A stretch of 64,000 bases of DNA from an uncultured Burkholderiales bacterium (lineage in GTDB: Bacteria > Pseudomonadota > Gammaproteobacteria > Burkholderiales > Burkholderiaceae_C): assembly GCA_902825995.1 (NCBI GenBank), contig CADEDE010000001.1, forward strand, positions 39,409 through 103,408, in the 5' to 3' direction. The notes beneath the pieces are model-generated. The model was not told where the DNA came from and did not search any database. It saw nothing but the letters and a program-made list of their open reading frames with translations. Numbering within the stretch: the stretch's first letter is position 1; every line of letters starts with the position of its first letter. This document shows positions 1 to 7,874 of the stretch, one piece after another. The position numbers and the translations under genes are program-made.

Positions 1-53
1 CGCGCCGCGCCTGGATCTGTTGTGTCGGCGCAAGTGAACGAGCGACGACCGGG

Positions 54-926
54 ATGTATCTGACCTGGCCTGTGGTGCTGGTGGTGCTGGGCGGGGCGGT
101 GCTGCACGCGGGCTGGAGCGTGCTGGTCAAGTCCAGCGGCGACAAGGAACTCGACACCGCACTGGTGCATTTCCTCGGTGGCGTCGTCGCCCTGCCGCTG
201 CTGATGGTCGTGGGCATGCCGCCGACGGTGGCCCTGCCCTTCATCGCGGCGTCGCTGTTGGTCCACATCGGCTACTTCGTCACGCTGGCCGGCGCCTACC
301 ACCACGGTGAATTCGGCCTGACCTATCCGATCATGCGCGGCTTCGCGCCGCTGCTGGTGGCGCTGGCCAGCAGCGCGGTGCTGGCCGAAGCGCCGAGTGC
401 GTTCGCCTGGGTCGGCATTGTCGGCATCACGCTGGGCGTGGCGCTGGTCGGGCTGGCGCATCCGGGGCAGACGCTGCACCACCGCAAGGCCTTGGTCTAT
501 GCGTTTGCCAATGCGTTGATCATCGCTGTTTACACCATCGTTGACGGCAAGGGGGTGCGCGCCACCGTGGCTGCCGGCCACACGTCGGCGGCCTACGTGC
601 TGCTGCTGTTCGTGGTCAACGGCCTGCCGTACCCGGCACTGGTATTCGTCCGGCGCGATGCGGCCGGACGGCGGACCCTGCTCGACTATGCGCGGCGGCG
701 CTGGCCGCTGGCCGCGCTGGGCGGGGCGGCATCGATCGGCTCCTACCTCACCTCGACTTGGGCCATGACGCGCGCACCCATGGCCAGCGTGGCCGCCCTG
801 CGCGAAACCTCGGTGCTGTTCGCCGTGCTGCTCGGAACCTGGCTGTTGAAGGAAGGCTTCGGCGCGCAGCGCGCGATCGGTACGCTGGTGATCGTTGGCG
901 GGGTGATGGCTTTGCGACTGGGCTGA
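54..926 (+). CDS. EamA/DMT-family membrane transporter
   Basis: A 290-residue very hydrophobic protein with about ten predicted membrane segments in two repeats, the layout of EamA drug/metabolite transporters. The first helix carries the HAGWSVLVK stretch typical of this family, and the second repeat ends with a helix pair and a conserved LKE turn (LLKEGFG) before the last segment. It would export or import a small metabolite across the inner membrane; the substrate cannot be told. The ATG follows a weak purine-rich stretch. The bases before it (2-37) read APRLDLLCRRK then TGA, possibly the end of a preceding gene outside the window. Confidence 0.85.
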   Translation: MYLTWPVVLVVLGGAVLHAGWSVLVKSSGDKELDTALVHFLGGVVALPLLMVVGMPPTVALPFIAASLLVHIGYFVTLAGAYHHGEFGLTYPIMRGFAPLLVALASSAVLAEAPSAFAWVGIVGITLGVALVGLAHPGQTLHHRKALVYAFANALIIAVYTIVDGKGVRATVAAGHTSAAYVLLLFVVNGLPYPALVFVRRDAAGRRTLLDYARRRWPLAALGGAASIGSYLTSTWAMTRAPMASVAALRETSVLFAVLLGTWLLKEGFGAQRAIGTLVIVGGVMALRLG

Positions 927-999
927 AACGACGATCCCAGGCACACGTCGCGCGGTTTGCCGTGCGCTCGCCGCAGTACGCCCCGCCGGCCGCTGTTTT

Positions 1000-1491
1000 T
1001 CATCCCAGCGCGGCCTTCAGATAATGTGCGCCCGGGATCGGGTTGAAGTAGTACGGCGCAATGTCCTCGAAGCCCAGGCTCGCGTACAGGCCACGCGCGG
1101 CCTCCATGTCGTCCAGCGTGTCGAGCAGCATCGCCGAGTAGCCGGCCTGCAGGCCGCGGTCGAGCAAGGCCTGCGCAAGCAGGCGGCCGAGGCCGAACTT
1201 GCGGTATGCCGGACGCACATACAGGCGTTTCATTTCGCAGGCGTTGGCATAGTCGGATTCGGGCAGCGGCCGCAGCGCACCGCAACCGGCCACTTCGCCA
1301 TCGACCAGGGCCAGCAGCACGGCCCCCTGCGGCGACGCATATTCGCCCGGCAGCGCGGCCAACTCGGCTTCAAAATTCTGGAAGCACAGATCGATCCCCA
1401 GGCTCGCGCCGTATTCGCGGAAAATCGCCTGGGTTGCCGCCAGCAGCTCCGGCGTGGCCGGCGTCAACAGTTCGACCTTGGCCTTCGTCAT
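1000..1491 (-). CDS. GNAT-family N-acetyltransferase
   Basis: A single-domain acetyltransferase of about 163 residues. The acetyl-CoA binding motif A is visible as KRLYVRPAYRKFGLGRLLAQ, followed by ARGLYASLGF and a C-terminal YYFNPIPGAHY. This is the MarR-associated, small-substrate GNAT type; the substrate is unknown. I choose the ATG at 1491 because it overlaps the stop of the upstream cytochrome b gene as ATGA, implying translational coupling. A longer reading to 1518 is possible but would run inside the neighbour. Confidence 0.85.
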   Translation of the reverse strand: MTKAKVELLTPATPELLAATQAIFREYGASLGIDLCFQNFEAELAALPGEYASPQGAVLLALVDGEVAGCGALRPLPESDYANACEMKRLYVRPAYRKFGLGRLLAQALLDRGLQAGYSAMLLDTLDDMEAARGLYASLGFEDIAPYYFNPIPGAHYLKAALG

Positions 1492-2177
1492 GCCGTGGCC
1501 AGACTGCCGATCCACCAAGCCAGGGCCGCCGCCGCCGCTGCGATGAGCAGCGCGGCCAGACGCTGGAGCGTGCCGTCGGCCGAGACCACCGCGCCTCTCG
1601 GCAAGGGCATATCGCCGTGAATCATCGGCGCGATCAGGTTGCGTTGCTTGCGCCAGAGGTAGTACAGCACCGCGGCCACATGCGCGATCGCCAGCACGAT
1701 TAGCACGCGCTTGCCAACCTGCGCATGCCAGGTGCTGGCCAGATTGGCGATGCGGTTGGAGACAAAGCGGTTCAACGGCCCGGTGGTGGCGATCTCGTCA
1801 TCGGCGATCAAGCCGGTCGCGACCTGTAGCGCCAGAAATCCAAGCAGCCCCCAGACCGAGAGCGCGCCTACGGGGCTGTGGCCGATATAGAAGCGCCCGT
1901 CCGGGCCGCTCTCGCCGCGCAAATAAGCCGCCACGCTGCGCGGGCCGTAGAGGAAGGCCGCGAAGCGCGACCAGTACCCGCCCGCGAAGCCCCACACCAG
2001 GCGAAAGGCCAGCAACGCCAAGACCACCAGCCCCAGGCGGATGTGCCAGACCATCGCATTACCGCCGATCTGCCCACTCACCACCGAGCCAATCACCGTC
2101 AGCGCCAGCAGCCAGTGAAACAGGCGCGTGGGCAAATCCCAAATGCGAACGGGCTTGCAGGCAGGCTCTGGACTCAT
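1488..2177 (-). CDS. Cytochrome b561-type membrane protein
   Basis: A 229-residue integral membrane cytochrome b561. It begins with RIWDLPTRLFHW, the hallmark start of this family with a haem-ligand histidine, and has further histidines in MVWHIRLGL, HSPVG and WHAQVGK / AIAHVAAV within hydrophobic helices. It probably passes electrons between the quinone pool and a periplasmic cytochrome c. The divergently transcribed cytochrome c at 2362 is the natural partner. The open frame runs further upstream, but the homologous start is the ATG at 2177. Confidence 0.88.
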   Translation of the reverse strand: MSPEPACKPVRIWDLPTRLFHWLLALTVIGSVVSGQIGGNAMVWHIRLGLVVLALLAFRLVWGFAGGYWSRFAAFLYGPRSVAAYLRGESGPDGRFYIGHSPVGALSVWGLLGFLALQVATGLIADDEIATTGPLNRFVSNRIANLASTWHAQVGKRVLIVLAIAHVAAVLYYLWRKQRNLIAPMIHGDMPLPRGAVVSADGTLQRLAALLIAAAAAALAWWIGSLATA

Positions 2178-2361
2178 GGAGACGGTGGGAGTCGTGCGGA
2201 TCGCAACGATAACGCGCCGTTGCAACTGCCGACAACTCCGATACCCGGGCTTACCCCAGGCGTGCAAGCCGCGTTCCGCGTGCTGCGTACACTGAAAACG
2301 CCCGTGCAGGCAGCTCTGTCCGCGCGGTTCTCGTGATTGGCCCCGTCTTGGAGAAAACCGC

Positions 2362-2832
2362 ATGCCTTCGATGAAGTTCCGCGCCCCTCTGGCCACCGCC
2401 GCGATCGCGATCGCCAGCGCATTCACCGCCATGCCCGCGGCCGCGCAATTCCAGAAGCCTGAGCAGGCGATCAAATTTCGGCAGAGCGCCATGTCGCTTC
2501 AAGGCACGCATGTGGGCCGTGTTTTCGCAATGGCCAACGGCCGAGTCCCATTCGACGCCAAGGTCGCCGCGGAGAATATCGAGATCGTGGCCATGCTCAA
2601 TCGCCTGCAGTTCTCGGCCTTCATCGAAGGCACGGACAAGGGCAATACCAACGCCAAGCCGCAACTCTGGGCCGAGAAGGACAAATTCGCCGCCGCCGTG
2701 GCGAAAAGCCAGGAGGATGTGGCCAAACTTTCTGCCGCCGGCAAGACCGGCAATATCGACCAGATCAAGGCGGCCGTCGGCGCGGTCGGCGAGAGTTGCA
2801 AGGCCTGCCACGACGCGTACAAGAAGGAATAG
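2362..2832 (+). CDS. Class II cytochrome c (cytochrome c556 / c-prime type)
   Basis: A 156-residue exported monohaem cytochrome. Residues 1-28 form a signal peptide ending AMPAAA-Q. The mature part is a predicted four-helix bundle with the haem-binding CKACH motif close to the C-terminus, as in class II cytochromes c. It should sit in the periplasm. The divergent cytochrome b561 gene at 1488-2177 is a likely redox partner. A GGAG ribosome site lies a proper distance before the ATG. Confidence 0.9.
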   Translation: MPSMKFRAPLATAAIAIASAFTAMPAAAQFQKPEQAIKFRQSAMSLQGTHVGRVFAMANGRVPFDAKVAAENIEIVAMLNRLQFSAFIEGTDKGNTNAKPQLWAEKDKFAAAVAKSQEDVAKLSAAGKTGNIDQIKAAVGAVGESCKACHDAYKKE

Positions 2833-2853
2833 GCGCCCCCGATCGACGCTCGG

Positions 2854-2873
2854 TGGCCCGCCTCGGCGGGCCA
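2854..2873 (+). terminator. Hairpin after cytochrome c gene
   Basis: TGGCCCGC and GCGGGCCA form a perfect 8-bp stem with a 4-base loop 21 bases after the cytochrome stop. Only a short T-run follows, so it is a plausible but not strong intrinsic terminator. Confidence 0.6.
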
Positions 2874-2932
2874 TTTGCGTTGAAACTGCGTGGCGCTGCG
2901 CTACGCCGTGAAGCCGAGCACGACCCTGCGGG

Positions 2933-3075
2933 TCATGGCTGACTTCTTTCGATCTTGGTGACGGTCACCGCACCGATCTCGGCCGTATCGGCCACATGCG
3001 CACCAGGCCCGGGTTGGCATCGAGCTCGGCTTCGCCAATCCAGCACTGATCGAGCAGCTACCGACGATCGCGAGG
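2933..3075 (-). pseudogene. Remnant of AlaX-like alanyl-tRNA editing gene
   Basis: On the minus strand one frame reads WIGEAELDANPGLV and a second, overlapping frame reads AHVADTAEIGAVTVTKIE. In intact AlaX-type trans-editing proteins these two stretches lie in one frame, separated by a short loop and the CGGTHV zinc motif. Here they are fused out of frame with the linking part deleted and CGG lost. It lies just downstream of the threonine-dehydratase-like gene and was probably the last gene of that operon. Family assignment is from motif memory, not from a search. Confidence 0.55.
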
Positions 3076-3146
3076 CAACGCCCATCGGCCAGCCGCAGCG
3101 ATCCCGCATCGCCAGCCTGGCGTTGTCGCGGAAAAGTTCTTCGGGG

Positions 3147-4124
3147 TCACCGCCATGCCTGGCCATCGCTGCCGGCGAGCACGCGCGCAAACAGCTCGCG
3201 ATCGACATTGCCGCCGCACAGCGTGACGCCGACCGCCTGCCCGCGCCAGCGCTCGCGTTGCTGCATCGCCGCGGCCAGCGATGCCGCGCCGGCGCCTTCG
3301 GCGGCATTGTGGGTCGCGGAAAACATCGCCCGCATCGCGGCAGCGACTTCGTCGTCGCTCACGGCCACGATGTCATCGACGTCGCGGCGCATCAGCGCCA
3401 GCGGTTCCGCATCGGGCACTCGGCAGGCCATGCCGTCGGCGAGCAGCGTGCTCACCGGCGCTTCGATGCAGCGCCCGGCGCGAAACGAATCGAGGTAGGC
3501 CGTGGCATGGGCCGAGACCACGCCGACGATGCGGGTAGTGACGCCGGTGTACGCCCGCGCGGCGATGCAGGCGCAGATGCCCGAGCCCTGGCCCACCGGC
3601 ACGAAGACCACCGCCGGCTGCACGGCCTTGAAAAATTCAATCCAGTAGGTGGCTACGCCGAGCACCAGATCGCGGTGGTAGGAGGGCACGAAATGCAACG
3701 CGCGCTCCTCGGCCAGCCGCGCCGCGTGCTCGCGGGCCTGCTGAAAATCGCTGCCGAATTCGATCAACTCGGCGCCGTGTGCGCACATCGCCGCATTCTT
3801 CTCCAGCGAATTGCCGTGCGGTACGACAACCGTGGCGCTCAGGCCGTTGCGGCGCGCGGCAAAGGCGATCGATTGACCGTGGTTGCCTCGCGTGGCGCTG
3901 ACGACGCCGCGGCAACCCGGCTCGCGCCGTGCCAGCGCGGGCAGATAGACCAGGCCGCCGCGCACCTTGAAGGCGCCCAGCGGCGTGTGGTTCTCATGCT
4001 TGACCCAGACCTCGCAGCCCAGGCGCTCGCGAAGCAGCGGCCAATTGAACTGCGGCGTGGGCGGCATCGCGGCATACACGCTGCGTTGCGCCGCCTCGAT
4101 CTCTTGGGTGCTGAAGGCGGGCAT
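3147..4124 (-). CDS. Threonine/serine dehydratase-like PLP enzyme
   Basis: A 325-residue fold-type II PLP enzyme. The PLP lysine is K53 in LGAFKVRGG, the substrate loop is ATRGNHGQS, and the phosphate-binding glycine loop appears as VPVGQGSGI. It lacks the C-terminal ACT regulatory domain of biosynthetic IlvA, so it resembles catabolic dehydratases or 3-hydroxyaspartate/serine-type relatives. Start at 4124, eight bases after the stop of the glyoxalase-like gene, in one operon from 7785 down to here. The exact amino-acid substrate is open. Confidence 0.85.
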   Translation of the reverse strand: MPAFSTQEIEAAQRSVYAAMPPTPQFNWPLLRERLGCEVWVKHENHTPLGAFKVRGGLVYLPALARREPGCRGVVSATRGNHGQSIAFAARRNGLSATVVVPHGNSLEKNAAMCAHGAELIEFGSDFQQAREHAARLAEERALHFVPSYHRDLVLGVATYWIEFFKAVQPAVVFVPVGQGSGICACIAARAYTGVTTRIVGVVSAHATAYLDSFRAGRCIEAPVSTLLADGMACRVPDAEPLALMRRDVDDIVAVSDDEVAAAMRAMFSATHNAAEGAGAASLAAAMQQRERWRGQAVGVTLCGGNVDRELFARVLAGSDGQAWR

Positions 4125-4131
4125 AAGCGGT

Positions 4132-4779
4132 TCAGTGTGAGTGCAGTGTGACGCGACCGCGCGGCGTGTCCAGCGTGGCCGTGAGCGCGGGGCCGGCGTC
4201 GGCGGCGAACTCGATGCCCGGACAACGCAGCGCCTGTGCGGCAGCCAGCGGCACGCCGCGCAGCTTGAGCGAATGCAGGCTCAGGCCCGAGGCCGGCAGC
4301 GCATCGCTCGGGTGCAAGGCGCCCCATTCGATCAAGCTCGGCAAGGCGCCGCCGCATGCCAGGTGGCCGTCGTCACGCACGCCGATGCGCCACTCGAGCC
4401 GGCCCCGCGGCGTATCGCGCGCGATGGCAATCGCGGTGCCGGCATCGAAGCCGGCCGCGCGCAAGGCCGCGAGCTGTTCGTCCAGCGCGGCGCAGCGCGC
4501 CACCCAATGCAGCAGGCGCGGGCCGGCGGCGAGATCGATTGCGTCGAGGCCGAACCAGCGCCTGCGCTGCGGCGGCGCGGCATCGGCATCGATGGCGATG
4601 ATCTCGAAATAGGCCTGCGGGAAAGCCGCGTCGGCGATGCGCAGGAGCCGGTTGTGCGTGCCCATGAGTGTGTGCTTGCCGCCCGGACCCGGCGTTACGC
4701 CGAGCGTGGCCTCACACCAGCGCGCACCTTCATCGAGGTTGGCTGCGGCCACGACCAGATGATCCAGGGCGATGCTCAC
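4132..4779 (-). CDS. Glyoxalase-like (VOC) domain protein
   Basis: About 215 residues starting VSIALDHLVVAAANLDEG, the standard start of a glyoxalase-like fold with a metal-ligand histidine in DHLV. A second half with GRLEWRIG and LIEWG is consistent with the Glyoxalase_3 type. The start is the GTG at 4779, overlapping the phzF stop as GTGA, so the two are translated together. It could be a dioxygenase, lyase or isomerase for a product of the operon; no substrate can be inferred. Confidence 0.75.
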   Translation of the reverse strand: MSIALDHLVVAAANLDEGARWCEATLGVTPGPGGKHTLMGTHNRLLRIADAAFPQAYFEIIAIDADAAPPQRRRWFGLDAIDLAAGPRLLHWVARCAALDEQLAALRAAGFDAGTAIAIARDTPRGRLEWRIGVRDDGHLACGGALPSLIEWGALHPSDALPASGLSLHSLKLRGVPLAAAQALRCPGIEFAADAGPALTATLDTPRGRVTLHSH

Positions 4780-5648
4780 AGCGCCACCGTGCCCTGCACG
4801 ACGATGACGCTGCCGCCGCCGATCCAGACATCGCTGCCATCGTGCTCGACGAAGACGCGGCCGGCGCGGCCCAGCGCCGTGCCCTGCGCGGCGATATAGC
4901 GCCTGGGCGCACGGCCGCTCTCGATCAGCCACTGCGCGAGCGCGGCATTCAGGCTGCCGGTCACCGGATCTTCGGCCAGTGCGCCATGCGCGGGGAAGAA
5001 GGCGCGGACTTCGAAGTCCACGCCGCTGTTGTCGGCGTGCGAGCCGACGACGCCCACCTTGCCCGGCATCGCACAAGGCGCCACGACGCCGATCTCCAGT
5101 TGCTGCTCGCTGCCCAGGCGCGGCTGGAGTGCCAGCACCTGCTCGGCGGATTTCAACATCACGGCCTTCCAGCCTGGCCCGTTGTCGCAATGCTGATGGG
5201 CCACGATATCGCCGCGCGCGATGCCCAGAAAGCGCGCGATGCGCTCGACCATCGGCTCGTCCAGCGGCCCGCTCTTGCGCCGGGGCGGCGCCGCGAAGGC
5301 CAGCCGCTGGCCCTCGCGGCGCACGCGCACCAGGCCGACGCCGCATTGCTGCACGACTTCGCCGGCCTGGCGCGGCACGCCGCCCGCGGCCAGCCAGGCA
5401 TGGCAGGAGCCCAGCGTCGGGTGCCCGGCAAAGGGCAGCTCGACGGTGGGCGTGAAGATGCGCACCCGGTAGTCGGCGGCGGGGTCGGTCGGCGGCAGCA
5501 GAAAAGTCGTCTCCGACAGATTCGTCCAGCGCGCGAAGGCGGCCATGCGCTCGTTGCTCAAGCCCTCGCCGTCGAGCACCACGGCCAGCGCATTGCCCAG
5601 CAGCGCGCGGTCGGTGAAAACATCGACCTGTTGAAAGCGGCGCGACAT
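4776..5648 (-). CDS. PhzF-family isomerase/epimerase
   Basis: A 290-residue PhzF-like protein made of two related halves. Diagnostic stretches are QVDVFTD at the start, NLSETTFL with the catalytic glutamate, ELPFAGHPTLG, and EDPVTGSLNAAL near the end. Family members are cofactor-independent isomerases acting on amino-acid-like or aromatic substrates. The start ATG at 5648 overlaps the aminotransferase stop as ATGA; a longer frame upstream is a shadow of that gene. Function within this operon is unknown. Confidence 0.88.
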   Translation of the reverse strand: MSRRFQQVDVFTDRALLGNALAVVLDGEGLSNERMAAFARWTNLSETTFLLPPTDPAADYRVRIFTPTVELPFAGHPTLGSCHAWLAAGGVPRQAGEVVQQCGVGLVRVRREGQRLAFAAPPRRKSGPLDEPMVERIARFLGIARGDIVAHQHCDNGPGWKAVMLKSAEQVLALQPRLGSEQQLEIGVVAPCAMPGKVGVVGSHADNSGVDFEVRAFFPAHGALAEDPVTGSLNAALAQWLIESGRAPRRYIAAQGTALGRAGRVFVEHDGSDVWIGGGSVIVVQGTVAL

Positions 5649-6847
5649 CAACCAGCCTCCTTCAAGACCTTGGCCAAGGCCGCCACGCCGGTTTCGATCT
5701 GCGCCGCCGCGACGGTGACGAAGCTCAAGCGCAGCGTATTGCGCAGCGGTGCCTCGGCGAAGAAAGGCTCGCCGGGCACGAAGGCCATGCCGGCCGCCAC
5801 GGCCTTGGGCAGCAGCGCCATCGCATCGATGCCGGCGGGCAATTCGAGCCAGAAAAACATGCCGCCGACCGGCCGCTGCCACTGCACCACTCCCGACAAG
5901 TGCTTTTCCAGCGCCGCCTGCATCGCATCGCGCTGCACCTTGTAGCGCGCACGGATGGTCGGCACGTGGGTGTCGAGCAGGCCATTGCGCACCACCTCAT
6001 AGACGATGCGCTGATTGAAGATCGAGGTGTGCAAATCCGCGGCCTGCTTGGCCTGCAAGAGTTTGGGATAGAGCGCGTGCGGCGCCACCACATAGCCCAG
6101 GCGCAAACCCGGCGACAGCACCTTCGAGAACGAGCCGAGGTAGAGCACGCCCTCGGGCCAGCGCGTGGCCAGCGGTGGCGGCGGGGCCTGGTCGTACCAG
6201 AGGTCGCCGTAGGGGTTGTCTTCGATCAGCGGCAGTCCGGCGGTGCGTGCCGCGTTCACCAGCGCGGCACGGCGGGCTTCGGTATAGACATGGCCGGTCG
6301 GGTTCTGGAAATTCGGCAGCAGGTAGGCAAAGCGCGCACGTTCGCCGGCCACGTCGGCGGCGGCTGACAATGCGCTCGGCAGCGGCCCCTCGTGGTCGGA
6401 GGCCATCGCCACCACCCGCGGCTCGTAGGGCGCGAAGGCCTGCAATGCGCCGAGGTAGGTCGGCGTTTCGACGAGCACGCGCGAGCCGGCGTCGATGAGC
6501 ACCTTGGCCGCGATATCCAGGCCCTGCTGCGAGCCGGTGGTGATGAGCACCTGGCCGGCGTGCACGCGCATGTCGTGCTGCGTTGCCAGGTGCGCCGCGA
6601 CCCATTCGCGCAGCGGCGCGAAGCCTTCGCTGGCGGCGTATTGAAGGGCTTCGCGCGGATGCTCGCGCAGCACCTTCTCGGTGGCCTCGCGCACCGCCTG
6701 CACCGGGAACGTATCGGCCGAGGGCAGGCCGCCGGCCAGCGAAACGATGCCCGGCTGCTCGGTGACCTTGAGGATCTCTCGAATGATCGAGGGGTTCATC
6801 AGCGCCGCGCGGCGCGCGAGCGTGAACGGCGAGGGCATCGAGTTCAT
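5648..6847 (-). CDS. PLP-dependent aminotransferase, class I/II
   Basis: A 399-residue aminotransferase resembling 2-aminoadipate / multi-substrate aminotransferases. The PLP lysine is K242 in SFSKVLSPGLRLGY; LPNFQNPTG supplies the conserved asparagine and EDNPYGDLWY the aspartate region. It should move amino groups between an amino acid and a 2-oxoacid in the cytosol. ATGA overlaps at both ends tie it to the EamA exporter upstream and PhzF downstream. Regulation is probably through the MocR protein encoded divergently at 7875. Confidence 0.88.
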   Translation of the reverse strand: MNSMPSPFTLARRAALMNPSIIREILKVTEQPGIVSLAGGLPSADTFPVQAVREATEKVLREHPREALQYAASEGFAPLREWVAAHLATQHDMRVHAGQVLITTGSQQGLDIAAKVLIDAGSRVLVETPTYLGALQAFAPYEPRVVAMASDHEGPLPSALSAAADVAGERARFAYLLPNFQNPTGHVYTEARRAALVNAARTAGLPLIEDNPYGDLWYDQAPPPPLATRWPEGVLYLGSFSKVLSPGLRLGYVVAPHALYPKLLQAKQAADLHTSIFNQRIVYEVVRNGLLDTHVPTIRARYKVQRDAMQAALEKHLSGVVQWQRPVGGMFFWLELPAGIDAMALLPKAVAAGMAFVPGEPFFAEAPLRNTLRLSFVTVAAAQIETGVAALAKVLKEAG

Positions 6848-7785
6848 GGCGAGAGACCTCCTGCGGCAGCCCGGGCGGCTGGATCGATTTTCACGCGCGC
6901 GATCGGCATTCGCTTGCCGATCAGCACCACGGCCATCACGGCCAGCGCGAACAACACGGTTGTGGCATCGAGCCGCTCGCCGAGCACCGGCACCGCGAAC
7001 AAAAGCGCCAGAAAGGGTTGCAGCAATTGCACCTGGCTGACGCGCATCACCCCGCCCAGCGCCAGGCCGCGGTACCAGGCGAAGAAGCCCAGCCACATCG
7101 AAAACAGCGTCACATAGGCCAGGCCGCCCCACGATGCCCAACGCACCGCGCCGGCATCGGCCGGCCAGGCGAGCAGCATCGCCGGCAGGGTCAGCGGCAG
7201 CGAGAGCGCCAGCACCCAGCAGATCACCTGTTCGGCCGGCAGCCGCAGCGAAACCCGCGCGCCGCCGACATAGCCGATCGCCGCGCTGGCCACGGCCAGC
7301 AGCAGCAGGCCGTCGGCGGCGCTCAAGCGGCCCTGGCCTTGCAGCGCGGCGTAGGCCAACACCAGCGCGCAGCCGCCCAGCGCGCAGAGCCAGAAGCCGA
7401 GCGAGGCGCGCTGGCGCAACCACGCTGCTGCGGCCACCGCCGTGCCCAGCGGCAAGACCCCGGTGACCACCGCGGCGTGCATCGCCTCGACATCGCGCAG
7501 CGCCAGCGCGAGGAAGAGCGGAAACCCCAGCACCGTGCCCGCCGCGCAGATCGCCAGATCGCGCCAATGCTCGCGCGCCGGCCGCGCGCCGCCGATCCAG
7601 CGCAGGTAGGCCAGGCTGAGCAGGCCGGCGAGTGCCGCACGCGCCGCGGTCACGAAAGCCGGGGTCAATTGCGGCGCGCCCGCGTTGCCCACGGCCAGGC
7701 GCGTCATCGGCAGCGTCATCGCGAAGATGAGCACGCCCAGGGCGCCAAGGGCAAAGCCGCGCGAGCTGTCGGGGGCCGGGTGCAT
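6844..7785 (-). CDS. EamA/DMT-family transporter, first gene of MocR-linked operon
   Basis: A 313-residue protein with ten predicted membrane helices in two repeats, typical of EamA amino-acid or metabolite exporters. It starts the operon that runs down to 3147 and overlaps the aminotransferase start as ATGA. Its position beside an aminotransferase and a divergent MocR regulator suggests export of the amino acid or derivative handled by the operon. This is inference from context. Confidence 0.85.
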   Translation of the reverse strand: MHPAPDSSRGFALGALGVLIFAMTLPMTRLAVGNAGAPQLTPAFVTAARAALAGLLSLAYLRWIGGARPAREHWRDLAICAAGTVLGFPLFLALALRDVEAMHAAVVTGVLPLGTAVAAAAWLRQRASLGFWLCALGGCALVLAYAALQGQGRLSAADGLLLLAVASAAIGYVGGARVSLRLPAEQVICWVLALSLPLTLPAMLLAWPADAGAVRWASWGGLAYVTLFSMWLGFFAWYRGLALGGVMRVSQVQLLQPFLALLFAVPVLGERLDATTVLFALAVMAVVLIGKRMPIARVKIDPAARAAAGGLSP

Positions 7786-7848
7786 GGCCGCAGTCTAGGC
7801 TTGCGCAACGGCACAGCGACAGTACACTTGGCCGCGAATTGCCATCCT

Positions 7849-7874
7849 CTGTATGGCTTCGCATACCGGTACAG
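7849..7874. promoter_or_regulatory. Nested inverted repeat between MocR gene and its operon
   Basis: CTGTA (7849-7853) is mirrored by TACAG (7870-7874), and inside it GTATG (7851-7855) by CATAC (7862-7866). A further GTACAC lies about 20 bases upstream. It sits directly before the MocR start, in the 89-base divergent promoter region, so it is a candidate operator for autoregulation and control of the operon. Confidence 0.45.
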
